Assembly: GCA_947632515.1 (NCBI GenBank)
Contig: CANRPO010000024.1
Span: 1-45,732, forward strand
DNA length: 45,732 nt
DNA from: an uncultured Lachnospiraceae bacterium
GTDB lineage: Bacteria; Bacillota; Clostridia; Lachnospirales; Lachnospiraceae
Direction of reading: 5' to 3'
Shown: positions 39,378 through 45,732 of the stretch, piece after piece
Layout: each line of letters opens with the position of its first letter
Numbering within the stretch: the stretch's first letter is position 1
Program-made: the position numbers and the translations under genes
Notes under the pieces: model-generated
Database searches by the model: none
The model's input: only the letters and a program-made list of their open reading frames with translations
What the model was told of the DNA's origin: nothing

Positions 39378-40473
39378 AGGGAAACTACTGGTATCTTCCG
39401 TTATCATCCTGCTGCCGCTCTTAGCGGGACTGCTCTTGTGGGACAGACTGCCCGACAGCTTCGGGCAGAGAGGTTTCACCGTTTTCGGGCTGCCGCTTAT
39501 CCTGCTGGCGACCCACTGGGGCTGCCTGCTTGGAACGTCTCTGGACAAAAGACAGCGCGGCCAGAATCAGAAAGCGCTGGGCATAGTCTTCTGGATCGTA
39601 CCTTTTATCTCTCTCTTTGCAAGCGGCGTCACCTACAGCGCCGCCCTCGGCAAAAAATTTGATTCCCCGGCCGTCACCGCGCTCATGACCGGACTCCTGT
39701 TTATGTTCATCGGAAACTATCTGCCTAAAACAAAGCAGAACCGAACGCTCGGCATCAGAATATCATGGACGTTAAAGAACGAAGAAAACTGGAACAGAAC
39801 GCACAGATTCGGCGGCAAGGTGTGGTTTGTCTGCGGTCTGCTCCATGTGCTTGCGGTATTTCTGCCAGACAGCCTGATCATACCGGTTATCGTCTGCACC
39901 GTCTGCGCAGCCATCGTCCTGCCTGTCGCCTACTCCTATGGCATCTACCGGCAGCACCGGAAAGCGGGGATCTCCTACGCAGCCGCGCCCAAGAACAAAA
40001 CAGAAAAGATCATCGCCGCGACAGCAACAGCCCTCACGCTCTGCCTATTGTTCGGGGTCGCCGTCCTGATGTTCACGGGTGACATCGAGTTCGTCTGCGG
40101 AGAAGATTCCCTTGCGATCAGGGCAGACTATTGGCGCGATGTCACGGTCGACTATACACAGATCGAACAGGCCGAATACCGCACGGATCTCTCTGCGGGA
40201 GCGAGGACGAACGGTTTCGGCTCGGCCAGACTGCTGATGGGAACATTCAATAATGAGGAACTCGGCACATACACGCGCTATTCGTACACCGCCGCGCAGG
40301 ACTGTATCGTGCTGACAGTCGGCGGGGAGAGTCTTGTGATCGGCGGGAAAAATAATGCCGAGACGAAGGACATCTATGAGATGCTCTCAAAAAAGATTCC
40401 ATTCCGCTTATCTCTGCACCCAAAGCAGCATATTATTTTCAAAGACAGCGTCTATTCTGCCCGTATCTTTTAA
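39361..40473 (+). CDS. SdpI family immunity/signal-transduction membrane protein
   Basis: The 370-residue protein has a DUF1648 start (SSVIILLPLLAGLLLWDRLPD), further helices, and the SdpI signature GNYLPKTKQNRTLGIRISW...NWNRTHRFGGKVW (about residues 119-157). The last 130 residues form a soluble, PH-like beta domain absent from the shortest SdpI proteins. In Bacillus SdpI protects from the SDP toxin and sequesters SdpR. No sdpABC-type toxin genes are in the window. AAAGGAG precedes the ATG. Its 3' end overlaps the convergent metallo-hydrolase gene by 66 bp. Confidence 0.87.
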   Translation: MLKNNKGKLLVSSVIILLPLLAGLLLWDRLPDSFGQRGFTVFGLPLILLATHWGCLLGTSLDKRQRGQNQKALGIVFWIVPFISLFASGVTYSAALGKKFDSPAVTALMTGLLFMFIGNYLPKTKQNRTLGIRISWTLKNEENWNRTHRFGGKVWFVCGLLHVLAVFLPDSLIIPVIVCTVCAAIVLPVAYSYGIYRQHRKAGISYAAAPKNKTEKIIAATATALTLCLLFGVAVLMFTGDIEFVCGEDSLAIRADYWRDVTVDYTQIEQAEYRTDLSAGARTNGFGSARLLMGTFNNEELGTYTRYSYTAAQDCIVLTVGGESLVIGGKNNAETKDIYEMLSKKIPFRLSLHPKQHIIFKDSVYSARIF

Positions 40474-41286
40474 CCATGCAAGGTACGAGCGGACGGTACT
40501 GCCGACAAGTACATATTGCTCAAAGTTCATCGTCAAAGCATACTCTGTAAACAAGCGCTGCAGGATTGTTTCAAAATACAGCGGCTCCCTGCATAAGTCA
40601 ATGATTTTTTCCGCAATTTCCTGTACTTTATCAATGTTGTATTGGGCCAAAGCGGAAATATCCTCCGCAGCCTCCGCATGGGCCGGAACAAACATTTTCG
40701 CGTTCAGCTCCTTTACCATTTCAAGCGTCTTGAGGTAGGCGGCCACATCATAGATAAAACTGATCCGGTACTTCTCCAGCGTTTCGCGGCTTGACAGGCA
40801 ATCGGCGAGGTACACAACATCGTCCGGCGTCCGAAAACCTACCATGTCAAAGAAATGTCCCGGCAAATCGATGGTCTCAAAACCGTCCGGCAAAATATCT
40901 TTTGTCAAATATTCCGCATTGCTTTCCTGCGCCAGCAGAAACTTGTGCCTCAAGTCTTTACAGGGATAACCGCCGTAAAGAAAGGCCGGCTCCAAAATCG
41001 GGTGTCTTGTAAAATCGCATTCCGCCCCCGGCGCATATATCTTACAGCCCGTTTGTCCCTGTAAATACTTATTTCCGCCAATGTGGTCGGCATTGGAGTG
41101 GGTGTTGAATATAGCGGCAAGTTTCCAGCCGTTGGCATCCAGAATCTGCCGGACCTTCCGCCCCGCGTCTTTGTCGTTGCCGCTGTCTATCAAACATACC
41201 TCTTTATCATCCAGCGTTACAAGGCCGATTTTCGCAGGACTCTGAATATAATAACTTCTGTCTGAAACCCGTATCAATTCGTACAT
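40408..41286 (-). CDS. Metallo-beta-lactamase-fold hydrolase with altered metal motif
   Basis: The 292-residue protein starts at the ATG at 41286 (GAGAGG 8 nt upstream). It has the MBL fold: CLIDSGNDKDAG, then FNTHSNADHIGG (residues 60-71), later DLPGHFFDMVGF, VVYLADCL and VPAHAEA. The usual HxHxDH is H63-S-N65-A-D67-H68, so the second histidine is asparagine. One zinc ligand is therefore lost, while the other metal residues appear present. A C-terminal domain of about 80 residues follows. Substrate unknown. Its 3' end overlaps sdpI on the other strand. Confidence 0.85.
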   Translation of the reverse strand: MYELIRVSDRSYYIQSPAKIGLVTLDDKEVCLIDSGNDKDAGRKVRQILDANGWKLAAIFNTHSNADHIGGNKYLQGQTGCKIYAPGAECDFTRHPILEPAFLYGGYPCKDLRHKFLLAQESNAEYLTKDILPDGFETIDLPGHFFDMVGFRTPDDVVYLADCLSSRETLEKYRISFIYDVAAYLKTLEMVKELNAKMFVPAHAEAAEDISALAQYNIDKVQEIAEKIIDLCREPLYFETILQRLFTEYALTMNFEQYVLVGSTVRSYLAWLKDTGRIDAVFENNMLLWVQR

Positions 41287-41313
41287 TGAGCAATCCTCTC
41301 CCTTTCGTTTTTG

Positions 41314-41344
41314 ATTGTGCCATATTGCATGGCTGATTGCAATA
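41314..41344 (-). promoter_or_regulatory. Promoter with inverted repeat upstream of the MBL-fold gene
   Basis: Minus-strand TTGCAA (41337-41342), 17-nt spacer, CACAAT (41314-41319) preceded by TGG. The perfect inverted repeat TATTGCA/TGCAATA (41323-41329 and 41338-41344) overlaps the -35 and spacer, as an operator would. Confidence 0.5.
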
Positions 41345-41388
41345 CGGCGTTCAAAAATCCATAAGAGAAATTCGTCCGATCTTTTCTT

Positions 41389-41406
41389 CGGCCGGCTGCC
41401 CGGCCG
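41389..41406 (-). terminator. GC-rich hairpin after the anti-sigma gene
   Basis: CGGCCGG and CCGGCCG form a perfect 7-bp stem with a 4-nt loop, 8 nt after the stop codon. No T-tract follows on the minus strand, so it may only slow or protect the transcript. Confidence 0.35.
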
Positions 41407-41414
41407 GTACCGTC

Positions 41415-42725
41415 TCACTTTATCTCATCCGACTTCACCTTGACCTGCCGCACCGTGACGCCGCGATCTTCCCGATACCTCCGGGCCTGCTGCTCCCTGT
41501 AGTCCCAGTAGGTGTTTATATCCTTCGTTCGGCAGCATTCCGAAAAAGTGCCGTCCCAAGCATACGTAATCATATAGTTATAACCCAGCCGCGCCGTGTC
41601 CGCGCTCTGCGCCTCAGCGTCCTGACCGTCTCCGAGGCAAAAGACAAAGCTCACCCGATTGCCTGCCGTCTGCTCATCTATCACCGTATAGACCGCATAG
41701 GTTTCCCCATATGCCTCCATGGCAAGCCCCAGCTTATCTTCCATAAAAGCGGTCGCCGCCGCCTTGAGACCGGGAAGTTTCGCCGCCGCCTCTTCGAGGG
41801 TCACCGGCGTCTCCAGCACATCCGCCAGACCGCCGCTGCTGTATGAGGCCCACACAAGGCTGCCGTCCTGCGCGCTGATGTAGAAATAGTAATACTGTCT
41901 GCCCGGCATATCCGTCCAGTTGACCATGTATGTCCCCTTCTCACCGGAACCGGAATACCCCGCGTCCTGCTCTCCCTCGAAGTAGACATTCTGTTCCAAT
42001 CCGTCGCCCGTAATGCCGTAGATTTTCTGCAGCCATCCCTTCGCCGACGCCACCGCCTCTTCTTCGGTGATGCCGCCCGCGTCAATGATCTGCGCCTCCG
42101 TCTCTCTCGCCGCCTGTTCCTCTGCCTCTATCTCCTCGGCAAACTCTTCCTCATAGCGTTTCTGCAGCGCGTAATTGCGTTTTACCTCAAAATCGATCAT
42201 CTCCAGCAGCTCCTCGTCGGTCAGTTCTCTGTCCGGCAGATGAAAGCTACTGTCCGTAGTCAGATAACACAATTCATACGCCTGTGTTTCCTCCTCGCTG
42301 TTTACCTGCGGCAGCTCTCCTTCCGGAAATACGCCCTGTCGGTACTGCTGATACAATTCCTCCATGCGGTTCCGTTCCTCTGCCGTGTAGTCTCTCGAAT
42401 AGCTGTCCGCGCCGACCGGCTGGCTGTCCAGCATCTCCGCCATCTCCTGATGCTCTTCGGCCGGGATCTCCTCCATGCGCTCCTTTACAAGAGAATCCAC
42501 AAGCGCCCTGACGGGAATGCCGATGATTCCGACTGCGAGGAGCACGCACGCCGCCGTCGCCGCAGCGCGCGGTATGCGGTATGTCCTTTGACGCTTGGCT
42601 TTCGCTTTTACCCCCACCCACTCTTTTCTCTCCGTGCGCTCCGATACGTTGCGCGCGATCTCCCGCTGCATGGTTTCACTGATCTCAATATTTCCTACCG
42701 CACTCTTCAGATCCTGCAATCTCAT
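41415..42725 (-). CDS. Large membrane anti-sigma factor candidate
   Basis: The 436-residue protein has a cytosolic N-terminus of about 50 residues (MRLQDLKSAVGNIEISETMQ...), one membrane helix (about 53-75) and an exported region of 360 residues. A highly charged helical part (about 85-215, many Glu) comes first. A PepSY-like part follows (ITEEEAVASAKGWLQKIYGIT, MVNWTDMPGRQYYYFYISAQDGSLVWAS). It lies 69 nt after the ECF sigma gene in the same direction, the usual place of an anti-sigma factor, and GGAGAGGAG precedes its ATG. No classical zinc anti-sigma motif is present. Role inferred from context and topology. Confidence 0.65.
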   Translation of the reverse strand: MRLQDLKSAVGNIEISETMQREIARNVSERTERKEWVGVKAKAKRQRTYRIPRAAATAACVLLAVGIIGIPVRALVDSLVKERMEEIPAEEHQEMAEMLDSQPVGADSYSRDYTAEERNRMEELYQQYRQGVFPEGELPQVNSEEETQAYELCYLTTDSSFHLPDRELTDEELLEMIDFEVKRNYALQKRYEEEFAEEIEAEEQAARETEAQIIDAGGITEEEAVASAKGWLQKIYGITGDGLEQNVYFEGEQDAGYSGSGEKGTYMVNWTDMPGRQYYYFYISAQDGSLVWASYSSGGLADVLETPVTLEEAAAKLPGLKAAATAFMEDKLGLAMEAYGETYAVYTVIDEQTAGNRVSFVFCLGDGQDAEAQSADTARLGYNYMITYAWDGTFSECCRTKDINTYWDYREQQARRYREDRGVTVRQVKVKSDEIK

Positions 42726-42794
42726 TTTCTACTCCTCTCCGGGAATATCTTTCCCGTCCGAAACGGTTTCCTTCCAACATTACCTTCCGATTCC

Positions 42795-43259
42795 TCACAC
42801 TTTCTCTTCGCCCGACAAAGTGAGTTTCAGCGCTTTTCTGCCTCTCTCCAGCCGTTTCTTGACCGCGTTCAGGGAAATTCCCAGCATATCCTTGATCTCC
42901 GTCGTCTTGTAACCTTCTATATAGTGCAGATAGATGACGGACTTCAACGATTCCGGCAGATCCATCAGCGCTGCCAGCACTTCGCTGTGTTCCGGCAATT
43001 CACAGTATGCCGAAATTTCCTCCAGCTCCGCCTGCGGGTGTCTCAAGCGGAATCTGTGAATGTCCCGGCACCGATTCACCGCTACCTTGATCAGCCATGC
43101 CCTCTCATGTTCCCTGTCGCGGAAGTCGGGAGCATGTTCTATGTAACGGCAGAAGACATCCTGAATCACATCCTGTGCGTCCCACTCGTTCCCCGCTATG
43201 ACGAGGCATATCCTGAAAAGCGTATTACTGTACTCCTCCACAAGTTCTTCGACTGTCAT
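42795..43259 (-). CDS. ECF-type RNA polymerase sigma factor
   Basis: The 154-residue protein starts at the ATG at 43259, with GGGAGGGG 5 nt upstream. Region 2 is at residues about 8-70 (YSNTLFRICLVIAGNEWDAQDVIQDVFCRYI, RAWLIKVAVNRCRD). Region 4 is at about 100-150 (LPESLKSVIYLHYIEGYKTTEIKDMLGISLNAVKKRLERGRKAL). Region 3 is absent, as expected for ECF factors. Partner membrane protein is encoded next. The signal and regulon are unknown. A sigma-A-like promoter lies upstream. Confidence 0.93.
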   Translation of the reverse strand: MTVEELVEEYSNTLFRICLVIAGNEWDAQDVIQDVFCRYIEHAPDFRDREHERAWLIKVAVNRCRDIHRFRLRHPQAELEEISAYCELPEHSEVLAALMDLPESLKSVIYLHYIEGYKTTEIKDMLGISLNAVKKRLERGRKALKLTLSGEEKV

Positions 43260-43313
43260 GCGCCCCTCCCTCTTCATCTTCCGCAGGCATTTGCCCGCGT
43301 TTTTCTGTTTTCT

Positions 43314-43341
43314 ATTATAAACACGCAGGAAAATCTGATAA
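43314..43341 (-). promoter_or_regulatory. Promoter of the ECF sigma operon
   Basis: Minus-strand TTATCA (43336-43341), 16-nt spacer, TATAAT (43314-43319), 55 nt before the start codon. Confidence 0.55.
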
Positions 43342-43424
43342 GGTGACATGGACAGGCGCGTATCTATACAAAAACGGCGGTAAAAAAGACTTTTGCAAGG
43401 CTCTCAGAACTGTCTGATTTGTAA

Positions 43425-43877
43425 CTAATTGTCAAGTTTTAAAACCATGAATATATCGGCTGCATAATTGGTATTATATCTTGCAATTCTTGTAAACCCC
43501 ATTTTTTCATATAGGGAAATAGCTTTTTTACTTGATGATAACGTATCAAGATACATCTCTTTGTATCCGTCTTGTTGTGCTTTCAATATGGCAGTTTTAA
43601 GTAGTTGATACCCTAATCCCTTTTTATGATACTGTTCAAAAAGATATAATGATTTCAGTTCGCAACGTTCATCATTGATCTTTTTCAACGCAACCGTACC
43701 AATCATTTCTTCCTCATCGAACAAACACCAAAAATATTCAAAAACTTCATCAATATTACAATATATTTTATGGCGTCCCGTTAGTTCTAAACTCCTGCCC
43801 GATTGCGGTAAACATTTTTCTAAAAATTGAAGTAAACAATGATTATACTGCCTACTATATTTCTTTATCGAAAACAT
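43425..43877 (-). CDS. GNAT family N-acetyltransferase
   Basis: The 150-residue protein has the GNAT fold: YFWCLFDEEEMIGTVALKKIND (beta strands 2-4), the acetyl-CoA loop LYLFEQYHKKGLGYQLLKTAILKAQ (about residues 78-100, Q/RxxGxG/A type) and a final SLYEKMGFTRIARYNTN block. GGAG lies 5 nt before the ATG. The gene is markedly richer in A and T than genes to its left. It follows the MATE gene by 36 nt, probably as one transcript. Substrate unknown. Confidence 0.88.
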   Translation of the reverse strand: MFSIKKYSRQYNHCLLQFLEKCLPQSGRSLELTGRHKIYCNIDEVFEYFWCLFDEEEMIGTVALKKINDERCELKSLYLFEQYHKKGLGYQLLKTAILKAQQDGYKEMYLDTLSSSKKAISLYEKMGFTRIARYNTNYAADIFMVLKLDN

Positions 43878-43913
43878 ATTGCTCCTATCTCCAAATTTTT
43901 CGTTATGTAATTT

Positions 43914-45281
43914 TTAAGACATCTTGTAATGGAGCCATTTTCCATTTACAAACCTTGTCGTAAATATGACCGCTCTGACAACCCAATCAGTGAACATTCC
44001 AATCCACACCGCCATAAGTCCCATGTGAAACTCTTTTGCGAGGAAAATGCCGAGTGCCACGCGGCAGCCCCACATGATACAGACAGAAGCGATCATCGAA
44101 AATTTCACATCGCCTGCTGCCCGAAGTCCATATGGAAGTCCAAACGCGCCTACCCACACTAATGGTTTTATAATCGTCATTGCAACAACCAACTCAAAAC
44201 ACATTTGTGCTGCCTCAACCTCCATGCCGGCAAGCCATGTTACAGGCTTTGTGATTGCAAGTACCAAAAGGCATGATACTAATGTTCCAATCCCCGCTAT
44301 GCTCATTAGCTTTACGATATAATATTTTGCCTCTTCCTTCCTGTCTGCGCCAATACATTGACCAACTACCGTCATAAGCCCGATTCCCACGCTATTGCCG
44401 AAAATGCCGTTTACATTCTCAAAAATATTTGTCATTGCCTGCGCTGACATTGCTATCGTCCCCATTGTCGAAACTGTAGACTGAACAGCAAGCTTTCCAA
44501 ACTGAAACATTCCGTTCTCAATTCCCGACGGGACGCCTATCGCCATTATCGCTAATATCAGCGGTATATCAGGGCGAATTTTTAAATAGTCTTTTACAAC
44601 AATGGTCTGTCTTGGCTTTCTTAGGCAGTAAAAAATCACAACTGCGCAAAAAACTCTTGACAAGAGGGTTGCATAAGCAGCTCCCGCCACGCCCCACTTA
44701 AAGCCATAGATAAACAATACGTTTCCTGCAACATTTATGACATTTGAAACAACGGATACTTTCGTCGGGAACTTTGAGTTGCCCGATGCTCTGTAAAATG
44801 CAGCCCCCGCACTGAACAATGCTAAAAATGGGTAGGAAATAACCGTTATCATAAAATAAACCACTGAGTTTTCCATGACGGAGTCCTCAACTGTTCCGAA
44901 TACCAGCCTTAAAAGCCGCTCGCCGCCTAAAAGACAAATCGCTGCTATTGAGAGCGAAATAACAAATACTGTAAGCACAACCTGTCCTGCCGCTCTGTTA
45001 CTTTCTTTTTTGTTTCCGCTGCCGATATACTGTGAGCAGATGATTGTTGCTCCAGATGCCATTGCTGAAAATATCTGTATGACGAGGTTATTTATCGAAT
45101 CTACAAGCGACACCGCCGATATTGCCACACTTCCAACGGTTGAAACCATCATCGTATCCACCATTCCCATAAAGGAATTCAAAAACTGCTCTATGATTAT
45201 CGGCAAAAGCAGCCAAAACAGTGCCTTGCTGTCAAACAAAATATTATCCCAATCTATCTGCTTTTTTTCATAAAGTTTCAT
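43914..45281 (-). CDS. MATE family efflux transporter
   Basis: The 455-residue protein has 12 predicted membrane helices in two MatE repeats. Typical blocks are LPIIIEQFLNSFMGMVDTMMVS (about 32-53), SGATIICSQYIGSGN (about 78-92) and the second-half equivalent VGIGLMTVVGQCIGADRKEEA (about 298-318). MATE proteins export drugs or metabolites with Na+ or H+. Codons are AT-rich compared with the window's core genes, as in the GNAT gene after it. GGAG lies 10 nt before the ATG. Substrate not deducible. Confidence 0.93.
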   Translation of the reverse strand: MKLYEKKQIDWDNILFDSKALFWLLLPIIIEQFLNSFMGMVDTMMVSTVGSVAISAVSLVDSINNLVIQIFSAMASGATIICSQYIGSGNKKESNRAAGQVVLTVFVISLSIAAICLLGGERLLRLVFGTVEDSVMENSVVYFMITVISYPFLALFSAGAAFYRASGNSKFPTKVSVVSNVINVAGNVLFIYGFKWGVAGAAYATLLSRVFCAVVIFYCLRKPRQTIVVKDYLKIRPDIPLILAIMAIGVPSGIENGMFQFGKLAVQSTVSTMGTIAMSAQAMTNIFENVNGIFGNSVGIGLMTVVGQCIGADRKEEAKYYIVKLMSIAGIGTLVSCLLVLAITKPVTWLAGMEVEAAQMCFELVVAMTIIKPLVWVGAFGLPYGLRAAGDVKFSMIASVCIMWGCRVALGIFLAKEFHMGLMAVWIGMFTDWVVRAVIFTTRFVNGKWLHYKMS

Positions 45282-45333
45282 TTTAAATTATCTCCAATAG
45301 CTTAACTCTCATAATTGCTTATCCATATTTCCA

Positions 45334-45363
45334 ATTGTACATCATTTTATATATATCGGTCAA
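45334..45363 (-). promoter_or_regulatory. Promoter of the MATE-GNAT unit
   Basis: Minus-strand TTGACC (45358-45363), 18-nt spacer, TACAAT (45334-45339), about 53 nt before the MATE start codon. Confidence 0.65.
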
Positions 45364-45534
45364 TTATTGTTGCCTATTAAGGATTTTTGCCATTCTCATC
45401 CTTGCCTGTTCCCTCTGCTCATTGCTCAACTTTCTCGGCTTGCGATAACTGATATATGATTTCGGAAGGGAATATGTTTTAGATACTTCGTCCTGTTCCA
45501 AAAGACTATATGTATCGGGGAAACATATTGCCAT
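45364..45534 (-). pseudogene. 56-residue C-terminal gene remnant or small gene
   Basis: An open frame reads MAICFPDTYSLLEQDEVSKT and continues with YSLPKSYISYRKPRKLS, then a basic helical end (NEQREQARMRMAKILNRQQ). The composition is protein-like, but there is no ribosome site. The frame extends only nine codons above the ATG to a stop. It looks like the tail of a longer protein, perhaps from a mobile element; I do not recognise the family. Between 45535 and the window end I see only short open frames and nothing I can support. Confidence 0.4.
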
Positions 45535-45732
45535 TTTATGACTGTAAAGATATGCCGATTATGAAAGAAGCTGTTTTTTGATTTTTGCCCGTTAATAATC
45601 GGATATTTGGATTGCGAATATTGTGAGTGGGTATTTCTCTGCTTTGAAGAATACGCTTTCATTTCTTACGGTAATAACCGCATGAAAAAAGACTACAACT
45701 GTCACTGTCATAGCCTTTTTGCTAAAAACTCA

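Noticed and set aside
45426..45662. Minus-strand open frame of 78 codons at the right edge
   Set aside because: Overlaps the better protein-like frame at 45364-45534, lacks a ribosome site, and has no convincing composition.
1..45732. CRISPR arrays, insertion sequences, prophage genes
   Set aside because: No regularly spaced repeats, no transposase, no Cas and no phage structural genes were seen.

Overview
The window looks like a piece of chromosome from an anaerobic, flagellated, probably spore-forming Clostridia of the Lachnospiraceae type. This is inferred from gene content: a bofA/yaaL pair (pro-sigma-K control), flagellin plus FliS plus a very large DUF6240-like flagellar protein, a Gram-positive Tad/Flp pilus operon with a DUF5702 protein and a DUF6382-type FHA protein, a two-subunit class I fumarase, and short leaders with consensus AGGAGG ribosome sites. 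Nearly all genes lie on the minus strand. The base composition is moderately GC-rich until about 43.4 kb, after which it becomes visibly AT-rich.

Layout. (1) 1-373: tandem sigma-A-type promoters, an A/T-rich UP-like element and a strong hairpin, all reading leftwards out of the window; this resembles the start of an rRNA operon. (2) 374-3830: a three-gene unit, VTC-type polyphosphate polymerase > DUF4956 membrane protein > membrane-anchored CotH kinase-like protein, preceded by two TTTACA repeats 11 bp apart that match the PhoP-box pattern. (3) 3847-5993: a DHH-family phosphoesterase with a YitT-family membrane protein, then an unlisted 38-residue membrane peptide just downstream of tRNA-Ser(GCT). 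(4) 6274-10279: a probable operon of rhomboid protease > flavodoxin/SCP2 fusion > HIT protein > fumarase alpha > fumarase beta. (5) 10391-20532: a ten-kilobase Tad pilus operon with two prepilin peptidases, TadZ-A-B-C, a Flp pilin, DUF5702, two TadE-like pseudopilins (one with two HX4C...CX2C repeats) and an FHA protein, behind one strong promoter and an about 135-nt leader. (6) 20569-21283: divergent bofA and yaaL. (7) 21285-26029: DUF6240-like protein > flagellin > FliS. (8) 26051-30885: a TPR/acidic-linker/degenerate-AAA protein followed by glgB. (9) 31004-34826: ksgA and tatD, tRNA-Lys(CTT), a 10TM metal exporter, a ComFB-like protein and a CarD-like regulator. (10) 34981-38755: S-adenosylhomocysteinase, an EAL-HDOD protein with a sigma-28-like promoter, and a D-2-hydroxyacid dehydrogenase. 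(11) 38989-43341: an SdpR-SdpI regulator/immunity pair with an operator palindrome on its promoter, an odd metallo-beta-lactamase-fold protein, and an ECF sigma factor with a large membrane anti-sigma candidate. (12) 43425-45732: an AT-rich MATE plus GNAT segment with a gene fragment at its right side, probably acquired horizontally.

The least explained pieces are the VTC-DUF4956-CotH unit with its possible phosphate-starvation switch, the tandem metal-binding repeats on a Tad pseudopilin, the TPR-pseudoAAA protein coupled to glgB, and the sdpRI pair without visible toxin genes. All names rest on reading translated sequence and motifs; no database search was run.
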